A stretch of DNA of 21,076 nt from Halarchaeoplasma sp046498385 (GCA_046498385.1 JAWOAU010000067.1:1-21076), one strand, 5' to 3'; shown: positions 1 to 8,142, counted from the first letter of the stretch. Program-made: numbers and translations. Notes: generated from the letters alone by a model not told the origin.

Positions 1-291
1 CACGGTCGCGTGCCTCCAGCGGAACAACTCACCTACGGCATCGGCGTTAGCGTCGGTGAGGCAATTGTCGGGCACATTGGAACACCCCAAAGACTCGACT
101 ACACGGCCATCGGGCCCAGTGTCAATCTGGCCAACGGTCTGCAGTCTGCAGCTAGACCAGGTCAGATTCTCATTACTCCCGAGGTCTACGAAAGGACCCG
201 GGAGCACGTGATTGCCCGCCCCCTCGTTCTCCAGGAGTTACCGGGGCCAGAAGGGCCCATACGAGCATACGAGCTCCTTACCCTCTCGTGA
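1..291 (+). CDS. Class III adenylate/guanylate cyclase, C-terminal fragment
   Basis: The reading frame is open at the left edge, so only the end of the protein is here. It carries the second half of a class III nucleotidyl cyclase catalytic domain: a YGIGVSVGEAIVGHIG stretch, then LDYTAIGPSVNLANGLQ, the usual place of the asparagine and nearby transition-state residues, and then a PGQILIT segment. In bacteria these domains make cAMP or cGMP and often sit in large multidomain signalling proteins. GC is about 61% by my count, against about 38% for bases 361-480. Class III cyclases are rare in Archaea. I therefore think this piece belongs to another organism, probably a high-GC bacterium, joined to the archaeal core downstream. 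The family call is firm; the origin is inferred. Confidence 0.82.
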   Translation, partial: HGRVPPAEQLTYGIGVSVGEAIVGHIGTPQRLDYTAIGPSVNLANGLQSAARPGQILITPEVYERTREHVIARPLVLQELPGPEGPIRAYELLTLS

Positions 292-345
292 CATTCATCG
301 GAACCGTCTATACATGGACCCAATCACCCACGATGAAGTCATGAA
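292..345. other. Candidate left chimeric junction
   Basis: Composition changes here from about 61% GC (bases 1-290) to about 38% GC (bases 361-480), with an intermediate value for 291-350. The gene to the left is bacterial in type and the genes to the right are archaeal. The exact breakpoint cannot be set, because the next gene has no recognisable family to show where its natural start lies. No insertion-sequence ends or tRNA sites are visible, so an assembly or amplification join is more likely than a mobile element boundary. Confidence 0.5.
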
Positions 346-655
346 GGTGGTAATAGGGATACCCTACTTCATGGGTTTGAAGTATCTAACTTACATATCA
401 CAGATGGAGGATAATCTAGAAGTAGATATGGATAAACTAGGTGGTACATCATACAGATTTTTGAAGGTGTTCTCTCAGTCCATTCTACACGATTCTCCAT
501 CTTTCATTGATGAGATACTGGACCTCTCTCAGGATCAAATAAAACGGTTTATGGATTTTTTAGAAGCTGACCATCTTGATACGGCACGGTTGAAGAAGGA
601 GAACAAGGAGGATATCGATGATAGCTATGTATTGTTCAACGAGGTAAACGGATGA
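314..655 (+). CDS. Unrecognised small protein, possibly 5'-truncated
   Basis: I do not recognise this protein of about 113 residues. The start is placed at the ATG at 314. The frame also runs upstream to 212, but that part lies in the high-GC cyclase segment. The product looks soluble and largely helical, with no membrane segment, no cysteine motif and no clear DNA-binding motif. It has an acidic tail (KKENKEDIDDSYV). The next gene starts 15 nt downstream on the same strand, so they are probably co-transcribed, and the row continues into chorismate mutase and aroB. Because the candidate join lies at or just before the start, the N-terminus and the promoter may be missing. Confidence 0.6.
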   Translation: MDPITHDEVMKVVIGIPYFMGLKYLTYISQMEDNLEVDMDKLGGTSYRFLKVFSQSILHDSPSFIDEILDLSQDQIKRFMDFLEADHLDTARLKKENKEDIDDSYVLFNEVNG

Positions 656-669
656 TATTAGCTTTATAG

Positions 670-1152
670 ATGCCACCACCGTTATTATCTAAAGAGGTAA
701 TTCTTTCTAAATGGAACCTCGGTAGACATGTTCACCTACCCAAGGTTATATATATCGGTGGTTTTCATCAAGGTAATCGTGATAGTTATGCCCTGTCAGA
801 TGGAAACAAAAAGGGTCGTGATGCCCTGCCAATATCTGTTGCCCCGCAACATGATGAAATAGACGAGCATTTAGAGGTATTTAGAAATCTGTTTTTAAAG
901 GCATTAAACGATAACCAGATATTTCTGTTAGATCATATAAACGGTGAACGGAAATCGTTGAACTCGCTGCTTAATTATTTGTGTGATAAACACGATAAAC
1001 CTATGTCAACGCTTAAACTAAATGCCCGAATACTAAAGAACCTAGAACTGATAGATTATGGGAGTAAAAACAATCCCAGACCCGTGGAGCTGACCAACGG
1101 TGGAGAGTTCATACGTACTATTATACGCTGTAAGGACGATGAGGTGAGTTAA
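670..1152 (+). CDS. Unrecognised protein with C-terminal winged-helix-like domain
   Basis: A 160-residue protein of no family I can name. The N-terminal half includes KVIYIGGFHQGNRDSYA (about 25-41). The C-terminal part, about residues 100-150, reads as a winged helix: a run of short helices (SLNSLLNYLCDKH, then STLKLNARILKNLELI) followed by a wing and PVELTNGGEFIRTI. This is typical of archaeal HTH proteins that sense or regulate, but no ligand-binding domain is identifiable. No ribosome site is seen before the ATG at 670. The stop (TAA) directly abuts the ATG of the next ORF. Its place at the head of the aromatic locus makes a local regulator a reasonable guess, nothing more. Confidence 0.65.
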   Translation: MPPPLLSKEVILSKWNLGRHVHLPKVIYIGGFHQGNRDSYALSDGNKKGRDALPISVAPQHDEIDEHLEVFRNLFLKALNDNQIFLLDHINGERKSLNSLLNYLCDKHDKPMSTLKLNARILKNLELIDYGSKNNPRPVELTNGGEFIRTIIRCKDDEVS

Positions 1153-1344
1153 ATGATAAATGTGATTGAAGAGAAAAAGGCACTCAACGTAGGATACTCT
1201 GGTGGCGATACAAGTCAATTTAGTATGCGCCTCTATGATGAATTTAGGGAGCAAAAGGAGTCGTGTTCGATCATTGAAAATTTCGAAGTTTTAAAATATG
1301 TAGAAACCTTCATGTATCCTCTAAGTGGTGGTTCTATTGGATGA
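1153..1344 (+). pseudogene. Short ORF resembling the N-terminus of prephenate dehydratase
   Basis: This 63-codon ORF starts immediately after the preceding stop and overlaps the chorismate mutase start by 8 nt. Residues about 12-52 (LNVGYSGGDTSQFSMRL, then the SIIENFEVLKYVE region) resemble the opening of prephenate dehydratase, where a VxYxGxxGSxS segment is followed by a SFxDVFxAVE segment. A working enzyme is about 270 residues or more, and here the resemblance stops after about 40. It could be a deletion remnant of pheA, with the chorismate mutase downstream as the surviving part of the phenylalanine branch, or an unrelated small protein. The match is by eye and weak. The tight packing suggests it may still be translated. 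Confidence 0.35.
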
Positions 1345-1648
1345 AATCGAGAACCTAAGGAGGCAAATAGATCATATCGATTACGAGATAATCGATCTGC
1401 TTGATAGAAGGATAGCCATAGCTGAGAAGATCGGTGATTTAAAGGCCGAGACAGGTATTGAAGTGGAAGATGAAGAAAGAGAAGAAATAGTTTTAACCCG
1501 AGCTGGTGAGTATCGGAGGGTATTCAACAGTATCATATACCAAGCTAAGAAAGCGGAATCTAGGTTGATCGACGACCGTTGCTGTGAACTTGTTGAGAAC
1601 AAGCGGCGTTCGGACCGTGATATCATGGATCCGGATCGAAGATTTTGA
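1337..1648 (+). CDS. aroQ: Chorismate mutase, AroQ class
   Basis: Converts chorismate to prephenate, the first step towards phenylalanine and tyrosine. I chose the TTG start at 1337 because GGTGG (1327-1331) lies 5 nt upstream and the family begins at this point (DEIENLRRQIDHIDYEII). The all-helical AroQ pattern is clear: an arginine in helix 1 (R8 or R9), LLDRRIAIAEKIGDLK with R24/R25 and K36, then EEREE (R48, E49) matching the active-site Arg-Glu pair, and a third helix SIIYQAKKAESR. The protein is 103 residues. The last 25 residues are charged and go beyond the usual end. The stop is 7 nt before aroB, so the two are co-transcribed. Confidence 0.85.
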   Translation: MDEIENLRRQIDHIDYEIIDLLDRRIAIAEKIGDLKAETGIEVEDEEREEIVLTRAGEYRRVFNSIIYQAKKAESRLIDDRCCELVENKRRSDRDIMDPDRRF

Positions 1649-1655
1649 GGTTGAA

Positions 1656-2675
1656 ATGAATGTAAAAACCATAAAAACAAAGGAGGGAGACAGCATTGTA
1701 TATCTAAATGAAGTACTGTCCAATCTTCCTCATTATGTTCCAGATAAAAGAAGTATAATCATAGCAGATAAGACCGTTAAGGAATTGTATGAGAGATCCT
1801 TTCCAGATTTTGAAATAGTGGAGATCCATGCCAATGAAAGGATGAAGACTTTGGATACGGTTGAGAGTATTTACGAGATATTCCTTGACGCGGAGATAGA
1901 CCGACATTGTCGTGTGATTGGTATAGGAGGAGGGATTACTTGTGATATAGCCGGTTTCGTAGCCTCTACATACATGAGAGGGCTACCTTTTTCGTTTGTA
2001 CCCACAACCCTTTTGGCACAGGTTGACGCAGCTATAGGTGGTAAAAACGGTGTAAACTATCGTAGATACAAGAATATGATCGGTACCATCAACCAACCGG
2101 ATTTTGTATTGGTGGATTACGAATTCCTTAAAACACTGCCTTTAAGGGAAATCAAGAACGGATTATCTGAGCTTATTAAAACCGCCATAATAGGCAGTGA
2201 GAATTTGTTCGATCATCTAGAAAATAACATTGATTCAATCCTAGCTTTGGATAAAAAGGTCGTACATCGGGCGGTTAGTGAAGCGGCGAGAATAAAATTG
2301 CAGATAGTCTCCAAGGACGAGTTCGAAGCAGATGAACGAAGAAAACTCAACTTCGGTCATACCTTCGGGCATGCAATAGAAGCAAACTTATCGTTCTCCC
2401 ATGGCGAGGCGGTTAGTATCGGTATGGACATAGCGGTAGATATGTCCGTAGATAGAGGAATGCTTAGGAACGACCAAGGAGAACGTATAAAACGACTTAT
2501 ATCGGACTATGGCCTCCGTCAACGAACAGATATCAAAACCGAATCCATTTTCGAAGCTATGAGAAAGGATAAAAAACGGTCCGGTAAGAATGTAAAATTT
2601 GTATTGTTGAATGAAATAGGCTCTGCAGAGATAGTCGATATCCCTCTGTTAGAGTTAAAATCGGTGAATATATGA
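1656..2675 (+). CDS. aroB: 3-dehydroquinate synthase
   Basis: Second step of the shikimate pathway: NAD- and metal-dependent conversion of DAHP to 3-dehydroquinate. The start is the ATG at 1656, with GAGG at 1647-1650. The 339-residue product has the AroB signatures: IGIGGGITCDIAGF (about 88-101, NAD-binding), VPTTLLAQVDAAIGGKNGVN (115-134), the SELIK glutamate E172, and the metal-binding histidines in GHTFGH (H235) and SHGEAV (H249). This is the standard bacterial/eukaryotic enzyme, not the AroB' (dehydroquinate synthase II) found in many archaea. It fits the DAHP synthase encoded at 8531-9583, which supplies its substrate. The stop overlaps the following aminotransferase start by 4 nt (ATGA). 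Confidence 0.95.
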   Translation: MNVKTIKTKEGDSIVYLNEVLSNLPHYVPDKRSIIIADKTVKELYERSFPDFEIVEIHANERMKTLDTVESIYEIFLDAEIDRHCRVIGIGGGITCDIAGFVASTYMRGLPFSFVPTTLLAQVDAAIGGKNGVNYRRYKNMIGTINQPDFVLVDYEFLKTLPLREIKNGLSELIKTAIIGSENLFDHLENNIDSILALDKKVVHRAVSEAARIKLQIVSKDEFEADERRKLNFGHTFGHAIEANLSFSHGEAVSIGMDIAVDMSVDRGMLRNDQGERIKRLISDYGLRQRTDIKTESIFEAMRKDKKRSGKNVKFVLLNEIGSAEIVDIPLLELKSVNI

Positions 2676-3799
2676 TAACTGAACGCATACGACAAGTAAA
2701 ACTTCATGATATACGCAAGCTGTTTGAAATGGCCGATGATAGTACTATCAATCTTGGCCAAGGGCAACCTGATTTCCAGCCTCCTACAGATGTGATCGAT
2801 GAAGTACATAGGGCAATGCGAGCAGGTAACAACATGTACGGCTCCCATTTCGGTTTGACCGAGTTGAGAAAAGAGATCGCCAGTGTTTACTCTCCTCTCA
2901 AAACCGATATTACCAAGGATAACGTACTCATAACAGTGGGAGCTACACAAGGACTTAGAATAACCCTAGAGAGTTTCGTGGACATCGGTGACGAGGTTCT
3001 ATATCCAGATCCGGGTTTTGTACTTTTTTCACCACATATAGAACTCGCCCGCGGTAGACCTGTTAGCTATCCCATAAAAAAGGATAGCGAATTCGTTCCC
3101 GATATAGATGATCTAGAACTGTGCAGGACGGATAAGACCAAGGCATTGATTGTTAACTCACCATCGAATCCTACCGGAGGGGTGATACCTGAAAGTAGAG
3201 TGAAAGAGATAGTTGAGTGGGCCCAGGAACACGACATACTGATAATATCGGATGAAGTTTATGATAAGTTCGTGTACCGAGGTAAACATGTGTCTTTCCT
3301 CCGTGATTATGATAATGTGGTAATGGTGAACTCCTTCTCTAAATCCTTCGCAATGACGGGATGGCGTTTGGGGTTTATGATAACCAGAGACGATTGGATC
3401 CAGAAACTGGGAAGTATACACTCCTACAATATTGCTTGCCCGATCAATCCCATACAGCATGCGGTTCTATATGCACTTAGGGAGAAAACCGATTTTGTTG
3501 ATGAGATGATTTCCACATTCAAAGAGCGAAAAAAGCTCATGATCGATGGATTGAACGATATCACTGGGTTCGATTGCATTACTCCCAAAGGTGCTTTCTA
3601 TGTCTTTCCATCATATGATTTTGATATACCCTCGAGGCAGCTGGCTTTAAAGCTGTTGAAAGAAGGGGTACTGACAGCCCCCGGCAGGACATTTGGAGCG
3701 GCTGGTGAGGATCATTTGAGATTGTCTTATGCCAATAGCAGCGAGAATATCGAAAGAGGTTTGGAGATCATAAGAAAGTTCTCCAGATCTTATAAATGA
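2672..3799 (+). CDS. Class I PLP aminotransferase, probably aromatic/aspartate type
   Basis: A 375-residue fold-type I aminotransferase. Visible landmarks are NLGQGQPDF near the N-terminus, the SPSNPTGG loop (163-170), SDEVYDKF (193-200) with the PLP-contacting Asp and Tyr, SFSKSFAMTGWRLG with Schiff-base lysine K224, and RLSYANSSEN near the C-terminus with the arginine that binds the substrate carboxylate. GGTGA at 2663-2667 precedes the ATG. The gene lies at the end of the chorismate mutase-aroB unit, which suggests transamination of phenylpyruvate/4-hydroxyphenylpyruvate or prephenate. Sequence alone does not separate this from a general aspartate aminotransferase. Its 3' end overlaps the end of convergent aroC by 10 nt. 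Confidence 0.85.
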   Translation: MITERIRQVKLHDIRKLFEMADDSTINLGQGQPDFQPPTDVIDEVHRAMRAGNNMYGSHFGLTELRKEIASVYSPLKTDITKDNVLITVGATQGLRITLESFVDIGDEVLYPDPGFVLFSPHIELARGRPVSYPIKKDSEFVPDIDDLELCRTDKTKALIVNSPSNPTGGVIPESRVKEIVEWAQEHDILIISDEVYDKFVYRGKHVSFLRDYDNVVMVNSFSKSFAMTGWRLGFMITRDDWIQKLGSIHSYNIACPINPIQHAVLYALREKTDFVDEMISTFKERKKLMIDGLNDITGFDCITPKGAFYVFPSYDFDIPSRQLALKLLKEGVLTAPGRTFGAAGEDHLRLSYANSSENIERGLEIIRKFSRSYK

Positions 3800-4872
3800 T
3801 CATCTTTCCGCTTTATCATGTCCAGGATGGCACAAGCCAGCAGATTTTCCACCACGGGTACGACTCTTATAGCGATACATGGGTCGTGCCTACCTCTCAC
3901 TTTTAACTCACATCCACTTTTAGTTTTCATATTCACCGTTTTTTGAGGTACGGATATACTGGGAGTGGGCTTTATAGCGACCCTTATAACCATGGGCATA
4001 CCGTTGCTTATGCCTCCCAGGATACCGCCGGCGTTGTTGGTCTCGGTAACGATCTTATCCCCGTCTATGACAAAGGCGTCATTGTGTTCGGAACCTCTCA
4101 TGGAAGCGGCTCTCATACCCGCACCGAAATCAACCCCTTTTACCGCCGGTATACTGAACAGATACCTGCTCAGCACGCTCTCCATGGAATCGAACAAGGG
4201 TTCACCTATACCGGCATCTAGGCCGATGATCCTTGCTTCTATCATACCTCCAACGGAATCGCCTTCTCTTTTCGCAGCAATTACCACCTTTCTGAAACTC
4301 TCTATCATTTCCGGATCGGCGCATCTCAAGTCGTTTCGGTAAACGTTCTCTTCTATTTCCCTATGTGACAGTTCCTTTCGAATTTTTTTATTTCCGATCT
4401 GAATGGTGTGGGCTAGTACCTTTATATCACGTTCTTTTAAAATTTGCTTTGCTATGGCTCCGGCCATGACGTAAGCCGCGGTCATCCTTCCCGAGAAAAA
4501 TCCACCGCCGCGATGGTCATGATTTTTTCCGTATTTTATCATGGCGGTGTAATCCGCATGCCCCGGTCTTGGTGTGTACTTTATATCTTCGTAGTAGCTG
4601 GAATCAACATCCTCGTTCTTTATCCGCATAGTTATGGGTCCACCGGTTGCTTTTCCGTTAAATACACCGCTGAGTATCTCCACCTTGTCCTCTTCCTTTC
4701 TTTGAGTGGTGATATCGCTCTGTCCAGGTTTTCTTTTGTTCAACTCCTCTTGTATAACTCGTCGGTGGATATCCGTTCCCGAAGGTACCCCTTCCACGGT
4801 TACACCTACACATTCTCCATGACTCTCTCCAAATACCGTTATACGATAATGGACTCCTATTTCGAAAGACAC
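3790..4872 (-). CDS. aroC: Chorismate synthase
   Basis: Last step of the common aromatic pathway: FMN-dependent removal of phosphate from EPSP to give chorismate. The 360-residue protein begins YRITVFGESHGECVGVTVEG (FGESHG at 14-19) and carries RPGHADYTAMIKYG, DHRGGGFFSGRMTAAYVMAGAI and GGILGGISNGMPM, all family signatures. The start is GTG at 4872, with AGGAG about 9 nt upstream. That site is encoded inside the last codons of aroA, whose stop lies 16 nt inside aroC. It is the last gene of the minus-strand aroD-aroEK-aroA-aroC operon and meets the aminotransferase tail to tail. Confidence 0.96.
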   Translation of the reverse strand: MSFEIGVHYRITVFGESHGECVGVTVEGVPSGTDIHRRVIQEELNKRKPGQSDITTQRKEEDKVEILSGVFNGKATGGPITMRIKNEDVDSSYYEDIKYTPRPGHADYTAMIKYGKNHDHRGGGFFSGRMTAAYVMAGAIAKQILKERDIKVLAHTIQIGNKKIRKELSHREIEENVYRNDLRCADPEMIESFRKVVIAAKREGDSVGGMIEARIIGLDAGIGEPLFDSMESVLSRYLFSIPAVKGVDFGAGMRAASMRGSEHNDAFVIDGDKIVTETNNAGGILGGISNGMPMVIRVAIKPTPSISVPQKTVNMKTKSGCELKVRGRHDPCIAIRVVPVVENLLACAILDMIKRKDDHL

Positions 4873-6137
4873 TTTACATCAGCTCCTATTGATTTAATAT
4901 CATTTACGAACTCAGGATAGCTTTTATCTATACATTCCGCTTTCTGAATGATGGTATCACCTTTGGCAGTGGAGGCGGCAACTGCACAAGACATAGCTAT
5001 ACGATGGTCTTGGTGGGGATCGATGACGGTACCTTTCAATTGTGTAGGTCCATCTATCACCAAAGAATCCTCTTTCTCACATATATGTGCTCCCATCTTT
5101 TTGAGTTCCTGGGTAATGGACGATAATCTGTCGCTTTCCTTTAATCGCAGCCTTTGGGCGTTGATTATTTCCGTACGTCCTTTAGCTTGAGTAGCCAGCA
5201 CCGCACATATGGGTGTAAGGTCGGGGGTATTCGATACGTCGATGATGATACCGGTGAGTTCATCTTTCTCCACCTTGACATGGCCTTCAAGGACCTTTAC
5301 ACCGGCTCCCATCTCTTGGAGTATATCGACTATCTTCTTGTCACCCTGGTTGGAACCAAGGTCCAGATTAGTTACCGTCACCTCTCCGGCTAGAGCTCCT
5401 TGTACCAGCATAAATGCGGCGGATGAAAAATCGCCGGGTACCTTGTAATTCCTGGGTACGAAGCACTGCTTGGGTGGGATTACGAATTCATCATAAGATC
5501 CCGAAACATGTATCTCTATGCCGTAATCCCTAAGCACCTCTAGAGTTATATCTACATAGGGTTTCGATTCCAGTTTTGAACTCAAGCTGACAACAGTTTC
5601 TTCCTGTGCCCATGGGCACGCTATAAGCAAGGCGGTTATGTATTGAGAACTTATGTCTCCTCTTATGTTCACCTCTCCTCCTCTGATACCTCCTCCGAAT
5701 ACCACGACGGGGGGCAGACCGTTCATCCTGGTGGAATAACAGGTCACTCCGATATCATTCAAAGCCTTTAACAAAACTTCAACAGGTCTTTTCCTCAATG
5801 AACCGTCTCCAGTCAACACGCTTATCCCAGGACCATGGGCGGCTACAGCGGTGAGTAACCTCAAAGAGGTGCCGGAACCTCGGCAATCGATCACATCACC
5901 CGGTGTTACCAATTTCTCGGTTCCCCGTACCTTAACTACTTCATCCCAGTCCACCTCCGCACCCATCATCTCACAGATGTCCGCAGTGGTGCATGTATCA
6001 TCGCTGTACAAAGGATCCTCGATAACGGATTCACCGGGAGCCAAGGACGAATATATCAACGCCCGGTGTGTGTAACTCTTCGAAGAAGGTGCTCTAACGG
6101 TTCCTTGAACTTTAGATCTTCTTGCTTTTAGCTTCAT
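4857..6137 (-). CDS. aroA: 5-enolpyruvylshikimate-3-phosphate synthase
   Basis: Joins PEP to shikimate-3-phosphate to give EPSP. The 426-residue protein shows APSSKSYTHRA with K20, S21 and R25 for substrate binding, CRGSGTSLRLL (85-95), GDGSLRKRPVEVLLKAL (110-126), GDISSQYITALLIACP, the PGDFSSAAF segment, RLKESDRL, and HQDHRIAMSCAVAAS near the C-terminus. All expected landmark segments are present. The ATG at 6137 follows a GGAGG that lies inside the last codons of the aroE/aroK fusion, and the two genes overlap by 4 nt. This suggests translational coupling along the operon. Confidence 0.96.
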   Translation of the reverse strand: MKLKARRSKVQGTVRAPSSKSYTHRALIYSSLAPGESVIEDPLYSDDTCTTADICEMMGAEVDWDEVVKVRGTEKLVTPGDVIDCRGSGTSLRLLTAVAAHGPGISVLTGDGSLRKRPVEVLLKALNDIGVTCYSTRMNGLPPVVVFGGGIRGGEVNIRGDISSQYITALLIACPWAQEETVVSLSSKLESKPYVDITLEVLRDYGIEIHVSGSYDEFVIPPKQCFVPRNYKVPGDFSSAAFMLVQGALAGEVTVTNLDLGSNQGDKKIVDILQEMGAGVKVLEGHVKVEKDELTGIIIDVSNTPDLTPICAVLATQAKGRTEIINAQRLRLKESDRLSSITQELKKMGAHICEKEDSLVIDGPTQLKGTVIDPHQDHRIAMSCAVAASTAKGDTIIQKAECIDKSYPEFVNDIKSIGADVKCLSK

Positions 6138-7462
6138 CCTGCAGTCCTCCGTGTGATCTCTTCAACAACGTCATCAACCCCTTTACCGGAGGTGTCTATG
6201 GTGATATGAGCGCATATGTCGTAAAGCTCCTTTCTATCGTCCATCAGCTCTTTGATACGTTTCGCCTTGTCCTGGTATCTAAGCAAAGGTCTGGAATCAT
6301 CATCTCCCACCCTTCTTAGTATCTCTTCTGTGGATGCAGTGAGAAGAACAACATTTGTGTTTTTTCTAAGCACATCTGCGTTCCGCTCATGGATCACAGC
6401 ACCTCCGCCGCAGCTGATTACCGTTTTCTCCATCTCACAGACCTTCTTGATCATCTTTGATTCCAAGGCTCTGAAATGTTTTTCCCCGTCCTCACTAAAT
6501 ATCTCATCGATGTTCTTATCTGCTTCTTCCTCGATGAACTCATCCACTTCTATAAACCTTCTATCCAGCCTCTCCGCCAGGTACTCTCCCACCGTGCTCT
6601 TTCCGGTCCCCATAAATCCTATGAGGGCGATATTTTTTTTTATCTTCCTGATCAAAGCTTGCTTCATAACGTCAACCGGTACCTCTTTTCCAGTCCATCT
6701 TTCCAATGCAGCCGCCCCTTGATGTACCAACATACCGATGCCTGAAACGGTCTCACATCCCCTTTCCTCGGCCCCTTCCAGAAATTTAGTTTTAGGAGGA
6801 TTATATACTATATCAACGGCAGTTTTGTTTGGAGGGATACGGTCCACGGATATAGGACTTTTGTTCTCAAATTTACCGGCCATACCCAGGGGTGTTGTGT
6901 TAACCAATATATCTATCTCACCCTCGATCTCATCTAAACTAACAGCGTGAATACACGTTTTACTATCGGCGAATTCCTTAATCAGCTTAACCGCATTTTC
7001 CTTGGTTCGATTGGCAATGACTATCCTATCGGCCCCTTCCTTCGAAAGAGCATAGACGACGGCTCGGGCTGCACCGCCGGCACCTATCACCATTACACTA
7101 CGGCCGTCTACATCGATATCTTCATCGACCAGGGAACGTATGAAACCGATACTGTCGGTATTGTCCCCTACCAACATCCCATCTTCTTTGTATATGGTAT
7201 TCACGGCACCTATCTTTTCAGAGGCCTCCGTCAATCTATCCATGTATTTAATGACTTCAACCTTGTGAGGTATAGTGACGTTGGCACCGTAATAATCACC
7301 CTGTTTGAGATCCTGTAAAAAACTTTCCAGCTCACCTATCTCCACCCTGATTTTCTCGTACACGAATTCATCCTCCAGATTCATTTCTTTCAAGGCGGCG
7401 TTGTGCATAACCGGACTCATGGATTTCTTTACCGGATCTCCTATCACCACAAGTTTACGCAA
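6134..7462 (-). CDS. aroE/aroK: Shikimate dehydrogenase - shikimate kinase (AroK type) fusion
   Basis: A 442-residue bifunctional enzyme for two successive steps. Residues 1 to about 272 are AroE: SMSPVMHNAAL for shikimate binding, NVTIPHK with catalytic K67, DNTDSIGF with D103, the NADP-binding GAGGAARA (127-134) and NRT (151-153), and GIGMLVHQGAAALERWTG near the domain end. Residues about 275-442 are a P-loop shikimate kinase: GFMGTGKST (282-290, Walker A), EVD with D307 for shikimate, FR at 330-331, CGGGA (351-355), and RPLL in the lid. The first Asp of the usual DxD is Glu here. The start is TTG at 7462, with GGAGGG 9 nt upstream. Many archaea instead use an unrelated GHMP-type kinase, so the P-loop form is notable. 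The linker is very short. Confidence 0.95.
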   Translation of the reverse strand: MRKLVVIGDPVKKSMSPVMHNAALKEMNLEDEFVYEKIRVEIGELESFLQDLKQGDYYGANVTIPHKVEVIKYMDRLTEASEKIGAVNTIYKEDGMLVGDNTDSIGFIRSLVDEDIDVDGRSVMVIGAGGAARAVVYALSKEGADRIVIANRTKENAVKLIKEFADSKTCIHAVSLDEIEGEIDILVNTTPLGMAGKFENKSPISVDRIPPNKTAVDIVYNPPKTKFLEGAEERGCETVSGIGMLVHQGAAALERWTGKEVPVDVMKQALIRKIKKNIALIGFMGTGKSTVGEYLAERLDRRFIEVDEFIEEEADKNIDEIFSEDGEKHFRALESKMIKKVCEMEKTVISCGGGAVIHERNADVLRKNTNVVLLTASTEEILRRVGDDDSRPLLRYQDKAKRIKELMDDRKELYDICAHITIDTSGKGVDDVVEEITRRTAG

Positions 7463-8126
7463 CGTCCAAATCCCTCCAAATATTCCTCAACGTTTCCACG
7501 TCGAACTGACCATCAGCCACAACATCAGCCACACAGGCATACATGAAAGGAGCTCCGTACATGGGGGCTAGAACCCTTGTGTTTCTACCTAAATCGCCCA
7601 TGGCGAATGCCACCAGTTCAAAACCCTCTTTCTCCGCATGTATCAGCAAGTCGAATATCATGTAGCAGTCGTGAGAATTATTTGCATAGGTAACGATCTT
7701 GCCGATGTCGGCCCCCTCCATTTTCTGCCGTTCCATGATCTCGATAAGGTCTTCCAGTAGGGGTGTTTTGTTGAAATCGTGTTTAGATAGTATAACTTTA
7801 CATCCGTTATCTTTGGCATACTCCATCACTTTTGCTTTGAGAAGTTCCTCGGTCTCCAGCTCTACATCCACATAGTGGCAGCCTGCATCTACTGCCTTCG
7901 TAAGATATCCTATCCTTTCATCTTCAGTACCGTTAAAAAATCCTCCTTCGTCAACTCTCCTATTGGTGGCTATAATATCTGCTTCCGTTGAACCGTATAT
8001 CCCTTCTAGATCCTCTATGGAGTCCATAAAATCCATCCGGTGTTCTATCATCTCTGTGTCCATCCTTTTCAGGGTCTCCGTACATCTTTCCGCCGTTTTA
8101 CCGGATATACAAGCACATATCTTCAT
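7455..8126 (-). CDS. aroD: 3-dehydroquinate dehydratase, type I
   Basis: Dehydrates 3-dehydroquinate to 3-dehydroshikimate through a Schiff base. The 223-residue product begins ICACISGKT and has EHRMDFM (28-34), where Glu and Arg bind substrate, ILSKHDFNKTP with catalytic H116, ADIGKIVTYAN with the imine lysine K143, and MGDLGRNTRVLAPMYGAPF, the family's MGxxGxxSR region with Thr in place of Ser. It is the first gene of the minus-strand aro operon. Its stop overlaps the TTG start of the next gene by 8 nt. A TATTTATA box on the minus strand at 8203-8210 would put the transcript start near 8180. Confidence 0.95.
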   Translation of the reverse strand: MKICACISGKTAERCTETLKRMDTEMIEHRMDFMDSIEDLEGIYGSTEADIIATNRRVDEGGFFNGTEDERIGYLTKAVDAGCHYVDVELETEELLKAKVMEYAKDNGCKVILSKHDFNKTPLLEDLIEIMERQKMEGADIGKIVTYANNSHDCYMIFDLLIHAEKEGFELVAFAMGDLGRNTRVLAPMYGAPFMYACVADVVADGQFDVETLRNIWRDLDVA

Positions 8127-8142
8127 GGGACCGCCCTCTTTT

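Noticed and set aside
3943..4342. Long plus-strand open frames opposite aroC
   Set aside because: They are antisense shadows of aroC, which has all family motifs; the opposite-strand products have no recognisable features or starts.
6252..6722. 156-codon plus-strand frame opposite the aroE/aroK fusion
   Set aside because: Serine-rich, hydrophobic antisense reading of a clearly coding minus-strand gene; no promoter or ribosome site.
6995..7015. GGTTCGATT sequence resembling a tRNA T-loop
   Set aside because: It is inside the aroE coding region, with no acceptor stem or anticodon arm around it.
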